From assembly GCA_009668925.1 (NCBI GenBank), contig SBEK01000185.1, positions 1-7,820 of the forward strand: DNA of 7,820 bases. Direction: 5' to 3'. The translations under genes and the position numbers were made by a program. Source of the stretch: Deltaproteobacteria bacterium. GTDB lineage: Bacteria > Desulfobacterota > Syntrophia > Syntrophales > Smithellaceae. This document shows, one piece after another, positions 1-5,146 of the stretch (the stretch's first letter is position 1; each line of letters begins with the position of its first letter). A model generated the notes under the pieces. That model was not told the DNA's origin. It saw nothing but the letters and a program-made list of their open reading frames with translations, and ran no database searches.

Positions 1-81
1 CATTGCACTCAACGCAAACATTTCATATTTGGACTCTTACTTTTATTAGATACTTGATAATTATTTGATTTTCAACAGATA

Positions 82-110
82 TTTTTAAATCAATGAATTG
101 CCCCTGTCAA
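82..110 (-). promoter_or_regulatory. Candidate sigma-70-type promoter firing out of the left edge
   Basis: On the minus strand a perfect TTGACA (105-110) is followed after 17 nt by TAAAAA (82-87), a 4-of-6 match to TATAAT, in a strongly AT-rich stretch. A hyphenated palindrome, TGTCAA-TT-TTGGCA (105-118), overlaps the -35 box and could be an operator. Any gene it drives would lie beyond position 1; a short frame starting at ATG 21-19 stays open to the edge but has no convincing ribosome binding site. Bases 1-147 otherwise hold nothing I can identify. This is a motif match only. Confidence 0.3.
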
Positions 111-147
111 TTTTGGCACTGAAGACAATAAATGCACCGCCGGCTTT

Positions 148-274
148 CAGGGCTGTTCAAAAGTGCTGAGATGCTAGGCGCGCAAGAGCCGGGTCGTGAG
201 GCGTACTTTACGGTACGTTGAACGACACGGGTTCGCAGCGCAACAACGCAGATCGGCGCTTTTCAACAGCCCTG
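148..274. repeat. Palindromic repeat, copy A (MITE/REP-like, ~127 bp)
   Basis: The two ends are inverted repeats: CAGGGCTGTTCAAAAG at 148-163 against CTTTTCAACAGCCCTG at 259-274, with one mismatch, and imperfect pairing continues inward. The centre forms a further hairpin (CGTAC, loop TTTACG, GTACG, about 202-217), enclosed by GTCGT/ACGAC. The left-arm core, of the type TTCAAAA-TG-GATGC-AGGC-GTGAGGCGTA, recurs at 4743-4878 and 5027-5146. No open reading frame lies inside it. It ends one base before the polA stop codon, so the hairpin may act as a polA transcript end or stabiliser (inferred). Confidence 0.8.
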
Positions 275-275
275 C

Positions 276-2933
276 CTAGTGGGCTTCGTCCCAGTTTGCC
301 CCCGCCGCAATTTCAACCTTTAAAGGCACCTTGAGCTTGATGACCTCTTCCATTTCTTTTTTGACCAGCGCCATGACCTCTGCTTTTTCTTCCTCAGGCG
401 CTTCCACGACCAGTTCGTCGTGCACCTGCATGATCAGCCGGGCGGCCAGTTTCTTTTTGGACAGCAGATAATCGATATTCACCATCGCCACTTTAATGAG
501 GTCGGCCGCGCTGCCTTGAATGGGTGCGTTGATCGCCATACGCTCGGCGAACTGACGAACGGAGGGAATCGGACTTTTTAATTCGGGCAGGTAGCGGCGG
601 CGGTTGAGGAGCGTGCAGACATAACCGTCGCGCTTCGCGCCTTCCAGAATGCCGTCCAGGTATTCACGCACCTTCTTGTAGCGCGCAAAGTAGCCGTCGA
701 TATAAATCTGCGCGGTTTTCTGGGGCACGCCCAGCTCTTTCGCCAGGCCGAACGCGCTCATGCCGTAGAGAATGCCGAAATTGATGACTTTGGCCTGCCG
801 GCGCATTTCGGGATTCACCATCTGGGGAAAGACGCCGAAGACGTCGGAGGCGGTGCGGGTGTGAATATCTTCGTCGGAGTGAAACGCCGCAAGCAGCGTT
901 TCGTCTTCGCACAGGTGCGCAAGCACCCGGAGTTCAATTTGCGAATAGTCGGCGGAGATGAGGACGCATCCGGGATCGGCAATAAACGCCTGGCGGATTC
1001 TTTTTCCTTCCAGTGTCCGGATGGGAATGTTCTGCAGGTTGGGATTGCTGCTGGAGAGCCTCCCGGTGGCCGCCACCGTCTGGTTGTAGGAGGTGTGAAT
1101 CCGGCCGGTTTGCGGATTGATCAGAGCGGGAAGCGCATCCACGTAGGTGGATTTGAGCTTGGCAAGCGACCGGTAAGCCAGGATCTCGGCGGGCAACTCA
1201 TGGCTGCGGGCAAGCTCGGTGAGCACATCAACATCGGTGGAATAGCCTTCTTTGGTCTTCTTGCCCCGGGGCAGCTTCATTTTTTCAAACAGGATGGTCT
1301 GCAGCTGCTTGGGGGAATTGATATTGAATTTTTCCCCCGCCAGGCGGTGAATTTTTTCTTCGGAGAGACCAAGCAGCTGTCCCAGTTCTTCGGACATCTG
1401 CTGCAAAAGGCCGCAATCGATGAGAACGCCCTTCTTTTCCATTGACGCCAGCGTAAAGAGGAGCGGCATTTCCACATCCTTGTATAGTCCGGCAGCCCCG
1501 GCTTCGGCAAGTCCTCCGGCAAGAACCGCAGCAAGCGCCGCTATTGCCTCCGCCCGCGCTCCGGCATATGCGGCCATGCGCTCAACGGGCACAAGCGCCA
1601 GCGGATAGGTTTTCCCCTTGCCGCCCGCCACGTCATTGGGCGCGGGAATCCTTTCATGGAGATACTCCCAGGCGATTTCATCAAGTTCATAGGAATGCCG
1701 GGCCGGATTGAGCAGATACGCTGCCAGCTGCCAATCTTCCGCTTGCCGGACCGCCAGAAAAGGCAGGGCCACGAGCGTTGTTTTCAGGTCGTAGACATAT
1801 TTCCCGATTTCGGCATCCGCCAGGGCAGGCGCGAGGGCAGCAAATACGTCCTTGGCCGGCAATTGTGCTTTGGCCTGCGTATGGCCAATGGGAATATAAA
1901 ATGAATCGCCGCCCGCCTGGATGCAGATCCCGATTAATTCGGGAGGGGGATTTTTTTCCCAGACGAATTCGCAGGCCAACGCCGCGCTCCCCTGCAGCCG
2001 CAACGCCGTTTCCGCAAGCGCCGTTTTGTCATAAACGATCGTGCAGGCCCGGACGGGCCTGGCCGCATTGGTTTTAATTTGCTGCAATAGCGACGAAAAT
2101 TCAAATTCACTGAAGAGCCGCGTTAATTGTTCCCGGTCCGGTTCTTTCCGCGCCGCGTCGTGCAAATCAAACGGGAGGTCCACATCCGTGCGGATCAGCG
2201 CCAGTTGGCGGCTGAGCTTCGCCTGTTCGGCGTGCTGCCGGAAACTCTCGCGCAGTTTCACATTGTGGAGTTTTTCGGCGTTGGCAATCACCGCATCGAC
2301 GGAGCCGTATTCTTCTATAAGCCGCCTGGCCGTTTTTGGCCCGATGCCCGGAACGCCGGGGATATTGTCGGACGTGTCGCCCATCAGGCCCAGGATTTCC
2401 GCAACCTTGTCGGGACCCACGCCGAACTTTTCACGGACGGCTGCGGCATCATAGGTCTTGTCCTTCATCGTATCGACCATCGTGACGGAATCATTGACGA
2501 GCTGCATCAGATCCTTGTCGCCGGAAATGATGGCCGTGCGCCACCCCTTCTCCCGCGCCTTTTGAGCAAGCGTCCCGATGATGTCATCCGCCTCTATTCC
2601 CTGCTTTTCCAAAACGCAGATCGCAAAGGCCCGAACCACATCCTTGATGGATGAAATCTGCGGCACCAGATCGTCGGGCATCGGTTTGCGCGTCGCCTTA
2701 TAATCTTCGAACTCTCCATGCCTCGTCGTCGGCCCTTTGAGATCGAACGTCACGGCAACATAGTCCGGCGCCAGATCGCGCAGCAGCTTCATCAGCATGG
2801 TTGTGAAGCCATAGATGGCATTGGTGGGAAACCCTTTGGAGTTGGTCAGCGCGGGAATCGCGTAATAGGCGCGGTACAGATAATTGCTTCCGTCCACCAG
2901 CGCAAAGAGCGGTGACTTCTTTTCTTCGGTCAT
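276..2933 (-). CDS. polA: DNA polymerase I (proofreading domain degenerate)
   Basis: Cytoplasmic DNA polymerase I, which fills gaps and removes RNA primers during lagging-strand synthesis and repair. The 885 residues are close to the usual ~900. The N-terminal 5'-3' exonuclease/flap domain spans about residues 8-290, with LVDGSNYLYRAYY (12-24), GIEADDIIG (112-120), SGDKD (137-141) and the helix-hairpin-helix GVPGIGPKTA (193-202). The middle domain, about 295-480, has the 3'-5' exonuclease fold but lacks the DxE motif (ACEFVWE stands near 320-326) and the later Asp of the usual DAD-type motif (YAGARAEAI instead). The polymerase domain, about 490-885, is intact: motif A DYSQIELRVLAH (662-673), motif B RRQAKVINFGILYG (711-724), motif C QVHDELVVEAP (836-846) and the usual ending NWDEAH. 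The start ATG has only a weak GGA about 9 nt upstream. It is the last gene of the minus-strand series, 82 nt after the Yip1 gene, and its stop abuts palindromic repeat copy A. Confidence 0.98.
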   Translation of the reverse strand: MTEEKKSPLFALVDGSNYLYRAYYAIPALTNSKGFPTNAIYGFTTMLMKLLRDLAPDYVAVTFDLKGPTTRHGEFEDYKATRKPMPDDLVPQISSIKDVVRAFAICVLEKQGIEADDIIGTLAQKAREKGWRTAIISGDKDLMQLVNDSVTMVDTMKDKTYDAAAVREKFGVGPDKVAEILGLMGDTSDNIPGVPGIGPKTARRLIEEYGSVDAVIANAEKLHNVKLRESFRQHAEQAKLSRQLALIRTDVDLPFDLHDAARKEPDREQLTRLFSEFEFSSLLQQIKTNAARPVRACTIVYDKTALAETALRLQGSAALACEFVWEKNPPPELIGICIQAGGDSFYIPIGHTQAKAQLPAKDVFAALAPALADAEIGKYVYDLKTTLVALPFLAVRQAEDWQLAAYLLNPARHSYELDEIAWEYLHERIPAPNDVAGGKGKTYPLALVPVERMAAYAGARAEAIAALAAVLAGGLAEAGAAGLYKDVEMPLLFTLASMEKKGVLIDCGLLQQMSEELGQLLGLSEEKIHRLAGEKFNINSPKQLQTILFEKMKLPRGKKTKEGYSTDVDVLTELARSHELPAEILAYRSLAKLKSTYVDALPALINPQTGRIHTSYNQTVAATGRLSSSNPNLQNIPIRTLEGKRIRQAFIADPGCVLISADYSQIELRVLAHLCEDETLLAAFHSDEDIHTRTASDVFGVFPQMVNPEMRRQAKVINFGILYGMSAFGLAKELGVPQKTAQIYIDGYFARYKKVREYLDGILEGAKRDGYVCTLLNRRRYLPELKSPIPSVRQFAERMAINAPIQGSAADLIKVAMVNIDYLLSKKKLAARLIMQVHDELVVEAPEEEKAEVMALVKKEMEEVIKLKVPLKVEIAAGANWDEAH

Positions 2934-2957
2934 AAATTATTCCGGCTTTAGAAATTT

Positions 2958-3001
2958 TTCGTGCGCACCCATCCGGGCGTCGCAAGTCGGGCGCGCACGA
3001 A
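2958..3001 (-). other. GC-rich hairpin between the Yip1 gene and polA
   Basis: TTCGTGCGC (2958-2966) and GCGCACGAA (2993-3001) form a perfect 9-bp stem around a GC-rich loop of about 26 nt. In the minus-strand transcript the stem is followed by AAA then UUUC rather than a clean U-run, so it is not a textbook intrinsic terminator. It may reduce readthrough from the Yip1 gene into polA or protect mRNA ends. Confidence 0.4.
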
Positions 3002-3015
3002 GCGCTGCGTCCATT

Positions 3016-3744
3016 TTACTCGTTTTTTTCGGCTTGCTTTTGTGCTTCCTCAGCCTGCTCTCTGGCTTGTTTAACCATTTCCTCGGCCTGTTTGCGCATC
3101 TCATCGGATGATTTTTCGATATCTTTGGCCGACTTTTCAAATTCCTTGCCCATCTTTTGCCACTTACCCAGTTCGGAGGCCATATTTCTGGCTTTGTTTT
3201 CTGCAACAATTCCCAGGATGGCGAAGATCACGCCGATGATGCCGAACACCATCCAGGCTTTCTGGGACGGAATATGATGAACATGAATGCTGGCTGTTAC
3301 CAGAAAATACACATAGATGGCCATGGTGATGATGCCGCCGGCGTAAGGGATCACACCGATGATCGCGGTAATGGGGGCCACGGCCATCAGATAAGCGCCG
3401 CAACGATAGGCCGTTTCATAGTTTTCCTCGGAACCCATCAACTTCCAGATCACGAACAGGATGGCCGCGCCGATGAAGCTGCCGATCGCCGCGGCAATCG
3501 GCATGAAGATGATAGAACCAAATCCACCCATCACGCCGCCGGCGTAGCCTGCTCCCGGAGCAAGGCCGATGACGTTCAGAATGGCCTGAATGATGCCGGT
3601 GATCAATCCCATGACTACGGCAAAAACAAGGGGCTCCAGGAATCCGCCCGCTTTGGGCATGGCCTGAAAAAATTCCACAGGCTTCGTCACAACGCTGATT
3701 GCTTTTTGGGGCATGGCCGCAAAATCGATGTCCTTGGGTTCCAT
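3016..3744 (-). CDS. Yip1-family membrane protein with C-terminal coiled coil
   Basis: A 242-residue integral membrane protein. A short soluble head (1-34, with AISVVTKPVEFFQAMPKAGG resembling the start of bacterial Yip1/YIP1-like domains) is followed by about five hydrophobic segments, roughly 35-60, 77-101, 115-132, 135-152 and 162-181, rich in Gly, Ala and Ile. The last ~60 residues (183-242) are highly charged with heptad-like Lys/Glu/Gln spacing, consistent with a cytoplasmic coiled coil. There is no signal peptide. The start is well supported: AAGGAGG at 3753-3759 lies 8 nt upstream of the ATG. It follows the ahbA-like gene after 161 nt, a gap with no clear terminator or promoter, and precedes polA by 82 nt. 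Bacterial Yip1 proteins have no settled role, so I assign none; a link to heme synthesis is not shown. The family call rests on fold pattern and composition. Confidence 0.75.
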   Translation of the reverse strand: MEPKDIDFAAMPQKAISVVTKPVEFFQAMPKAGGFLEPLVFAVVMGLITGIIQAILNVIGLAPGAGYAGGVMGGFGSIIFMPIAAAIGSFIGAAILFVIWKLMGSEENYETAYRCGAYLMAVAPITAIIGVIPYAGGIITMAIYVYFLVTASIHVHHIPSQKAWMVFGIIGVIFAILGIVAENKARNMASELGKWQKMGKEFEKSAKDIEKSSDEMRKQAEEMVKQAREQAEEAQKQAEKNE

Positions 3745-3752
3745 CTTTCCAT

Positions 3753-3759
3753 CCTCCTT
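3753..3759 (-). promoter_or_regulatory. Strong ribosome binding site of the Yip1-family gene
   Basis: AAGGAGG on the minus strand, 8 nt before the ATG at 3744. It is preceded by an A-rich run and is the best Shine-Dalgarno match in the window apart from that of hemB, in contrast to the weak sites before the ahbA-like gene and ahbD. Confidence 0.8.
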
Positions 3760-3905
3760 TTTTATTTTTGGGCAAACCGGAAATTTTGTGGAATATGTGT
3801 CTCACGGTTACGGCTTTCCGTCAACCCGCGATTTCGCAGCACCAGGAAATTTGGTAATCCTTTAGCCGCCGGACTTCTCGGCGCGGTCGAAGTGACAGAA
3901 GCGAG

Positions 3906-4358
3906 TTATACATCAAAGGAAGCGTTAATTTTGAACACTCTCACCGCCCGCATATCCAGGATATCCTTTACGCCGGTCTTCTCTTTGATGTGCTTAAGAA
4001 AATCGGTCAGTGCCTCGGCGGTTTCCGCATTGGCGGTAAACCAGATATTGTATTCATGTCTGCGGCGATAATTATGCGTGACCCCTTTATTGGCGTTCAC
4101 AACCCGAACGAACTCGTCAATCTTGTCCTGGGGCACCCGCGCGGCAAAGAGCGCGCTCACGCGTCCGAGAGCTGTCCCGTCGAAGACCGCGCCGATGCGG
4201 CGGATGATGCCTTCGTCCTTCATTTTTTGAACGCGGGCCAGCACCTCGTCCTCGCTGACGCCGCAGCGCCCGGCCACGGCCAGAAACGGCTGCTCCACCA
4301 GCGGAAATTCCTTCTGCAGAATATTCAGTATTTTTTTATCGATATCGTCCATTGCCAT
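3906..4358 (-). CDS. ahbA: Siroheme decarboxylase subunit, AhbA-type (Lrp/AsnC-like fold)
   Basis: A 150-residue protein. It has an N-terminal AsnC-type helix-turn-helix (about 5-60: DDIDKKILNILQKEFPLV then GVSEDEVLARVQKMKDEGII) and a C-terminal ferredoxin-like AsnC domain (about 65-150). The motif GVTHNYRRRHEYNIWFT (92-108) is typical of the siroheme decarboxylase/NirDLGH family, whose His and Arg residues contact the tetrapyrrole; simple Lrp regulators lack it. Known AhbA-AhbB pairs convert siroheme to 12,18-didecarboxysiroheme. I favour AhbA because, as I recall, AhbB subunits carry an SHCYxRP...WPY version of this motif, but subunit naming is uncertain and no second subunit lies in this window. 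Its context with AhbC, HemB and AhbD supports the pathway. The start has only a weak AAAGAA upstream; a second ATG at codon 3 is possible. A GIY-YIG unit ends 12 nt before the start codon. Confidence 0.85.
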   Translation of the reverse strand: MAMDDIDKKILNILQKEFPLVEQPFLAVAGRCGVSEDEVLARVQKMKDEGIIRRIGAVFDGTALGRVSALFAARVPQDKIDEFVRVVNANKGVTHNYRRRHEYNIWFTANAETAEALTDFLKHIKEKTGVKDILDMRAVRVFKINASFDV

Positions 4359-4370
4359 AATTCTTTATCG

Positions 4371-4398
4371 CGTCATTCCGGCGAAGGCCGGAATCCAG
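4371..4398. repeat. Unit 1 terminal inverted repeat (left)
   Basis: A 28-bp end whose core forms a perfect 8-bp hairpin: ATTCCGGC, loop GAAG, GCCGGAAT (4375-4394). It begins CGTC and ends CCAG, and is directly followed at 4399 by the nuclease stop codon. It is identical to 6224-6251 and to the reverse complement of 4702-4729. Confidence 0.95.
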
Positions 4399-4689
4399 TT
4401 AAATGATTCCATTATACAAATCATTCCATTGTGGATTCTGCATTTCTATAAGTTTGAGTTTCCAGGCTCTCTTCCACTCCTTCAGATTCTTTTCCCTTTC
4501 GATTGCTGAATCAATATTCGCATGAAACTCATACCAAACAAGATGATCTATCTTATAGCGTTTTGTAAATCCTTCAACCAGATCGTTCTTATGTTCCCAC
4601 ACTCGTTTGACAAGATTAGAAGTCACTCCGATATAGAGCGTGCCATTCTTTTGACTCGCCATCATATACACGGCCGGTTGTTTGATCAT
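4399..4689 (-). CDS. GIY-YIG endonuclease-like protein, copy 1
   Basis: A 96-residue single-domain GIY-YIG protein of the small stand-alone class (URI/YhbQ-like). The predicted catalytic set is present: Tyr8 in the first motif (AVYMMAS), Tyr19 in LYIG (18-21), Arg29 and His33 in NLVKRVWEHK (25-34), and Glu64 in AIEREKNLKEWKR (62-74). This fold normally cuts one DNA strand using a metal ion. No extra DNA-binding domain is visible, and the C-terminal NPQWNDLY looks like a family signature. The ATG start keeps Tyr8, but GAGG lies only 1 nt before it, an unusually short spacing; later Met codons would remove the first catalytic Tyr. The stop directly abuts one terminal repeat. It points the same way as the heme genes, so it could be read from their transcript. 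A substrate is not shown; the palindromic ends of its own unit are the natural candidate (inferred). Confidence 0.92.
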   Translation of the reverse strand: MIKQPAVYMMASQKNGTLYIGVTSNLVKRVWEHKNDLVEGFTKRYKIDHLVWYEFHANIDSAIEREKNLKEWKRAWKLKLIEMQNPQWNDLYNGII

Positions 4690-4701
4690 TCCTCTTTCTT
4701 C

Positions 4702-4729
4702 CTGGATTCCGGCCTTCGCCGGAATGACG
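4702..4729. repeat. Unit 1 terminal inverted repeat (right)
   Basis: Exact 28-of-28 reverse complement of 4371-4398, containing the same hairpin (GCC-TTCG-CC centre on the plus strand). It lies 12 nt upstream of the nuclease start codon. Confidence 0.95.
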
Positions 4730-4742
4730 AATACTGATCCTT

Positions 4743-4878
4743 GCCCTTTTCAAAAATGCCCAGATGCAAGGCCCCCGAACCCTGAGGAGTGAGGCGTATA
4801 GTACCACGCGTGACCTCGTGTGACCTTCAGGTCATTAGGTTGTACGCCGCAGCGGCGATTGGTCCTTCCATTTTTTGA
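4743..4878. repeat. Palindromic repeat, copy B (interrupted)
   Basis: The left arm (4743-4805) matches copy C almost base for base, including CAGATGCAAGGCCCCC and GAGTGAGGCGTATAGTACC. At the central loop, where copy C has two bases, this copy carries about 38 bases (4806-4843). These include a near-tandem GTGACCT pair and a TGACCT-TC-AGGTCA palindrome. The right arm resumes at ACGCCGCAGCGGCGA but is shortened and decayed, ending near CCATTTTTTGATG. It does not abut a gene end, unlike copies A and C. Confidence 0.65.
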
Positions 4879-4899
4879 TGTTCTTCTCTCAGTCTTCAA

Positions 4900-4928
4900 G
4901 GCCGCTCAAAACTGCCCGGGGTGCAAGG
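4900..4928. repeat. Degenerate left-arm fragment of the palindromic repeat family
   Basis: GGCCGCTCAAAACTGCCC followed by GGGGTGCAAGG aligns with the left arm of copy C, allowing a 1-base insertion and several substitutions. No matching right arm follows. A further GGCTGTTCAAA at about 4949-4959 resembles the very start of copy A. Together these suggest repeated insertion and decay between ahbD and unit 1. Confidence 0.45.
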
Positions 4929-4963
4929 ATCGCACAAAGCATGCATCCGGCTGTTCAAATACC

Positions 4964-4992
4964 GTGACCACCCGAAGGTGGCAAAGAGTCAC
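4964..4992 (-). other. UUCG-tetraloop hairpin downstream of ahbD
   Basis: In the minus-strand transcript CCACC-UUCG-GGUGG (4968-4981) forms a 5-bp stem closed by a C(UUCG)G loop, a known extra-stable tetraloop. Outer GTGAC/GTCAC segments (4964-4968 and 4988-4992) can extend the structure across a bulge. No U-run follows, so it is not a standard terminator. The stretch 4930-5026 holds no other gene I can support. Confidence 0.35.
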
Positions 4993-5026
4993 ATCAACAA
5001 CACTTGTTTTAACTTCTACACCTCCG

Positions 5027-5146
5027 GGCTTTTCAAAAATGTCCAGATGCAAGGCCCCCAAGCCGCGAGGAGTGAGGCGTATAGTACCATACGCCGCAAC
5101 GACGAAGGGCGAGGGAAACGCAGCAGATGGGCATTTTTCAAAAGCC
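5027..5146. repeat. Palindromic repeat, copy C (complete, 120 bp)
   Basis: The ends pair as inverted repeats: GGCTTTTCAAAAATG (5027-5041) against CATTTTTCAAAAGCC (5132-5146), with one mismatch, and pairing continues through the CAGATGC-type arms. The centre is a 6-bp hairpin GGCGTA (5076-5081), loop TAGTACCA, TACGCC (5090-5095). It is the same family as copies A and B and lies in the same orientation. Its right end enters the ahbD reading frame and provides the last residues and the TGA stop at 5138-5140. Confidence 0.85.

Larger units (their letters stand above)
4371..4729 (-). mobile_element. Unit 1: 359-bp GIY-YIG nuclease cassette with palindromic terminal inverted repeats
   Basis: A 28-bp sequence at 4371-4398 is the exact reverse complement of 4702-4729, and between them lies a single small GIY-YIG nuclease gene in full. 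The unit is visibly more AT-rich than the flanking heme genes. A second unit with the same architecture and exactly the same length lies at 6224-6582. I see no target-site duplication at the edges. Mobility is inferred from the two copies, their bounded ends and their placement between operon genes; it is not a known IS family to me. Confidence 0.75.

Noticed and set aside
861..1445. A 194-codon plus-strand frame inside polA
   Set aside because: It is fully antisense to the conserved polymerase domain and shows no independent motif or ribosome binding site.
3792..3824. Promoter of the Yip1-family gene (TTGACG with CATATT)
   Set aside because: The spacing is 21 nt, outside the usual 16-19, and no better -10 box lies at the proper distance.
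3866..3905. Possible repeat with CTTCT...AGAAG ends after the ahbA-like gene
   Set aside because: Only a 5-bp inverted match and a single occurrence in the window; too weak to call.
3157..4071. A 304-codon open frame on the plus strand across the Yip1 and ahbA-like genes
   Set aside because: It lies antisense to two well-supported genes, is rich in His and Asp from reversed codons, has no domain I recognise, and runs through an intergenic gap.
3906..4358. An Lrp/AsnC transcription regulator
   Set aside because: The fold fits, but the THNYRR...YNIWFT signature and the heme gene context mark the siroheme decarboxylase branch.
4371..4729. Target-site duplication or intron-borne homing endonuclease
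   Set aside because: I compared bases just outside both units and found no convincing duplication. Both units lie between genes, not inside a coding sequence, so no intron or intein is indicated.
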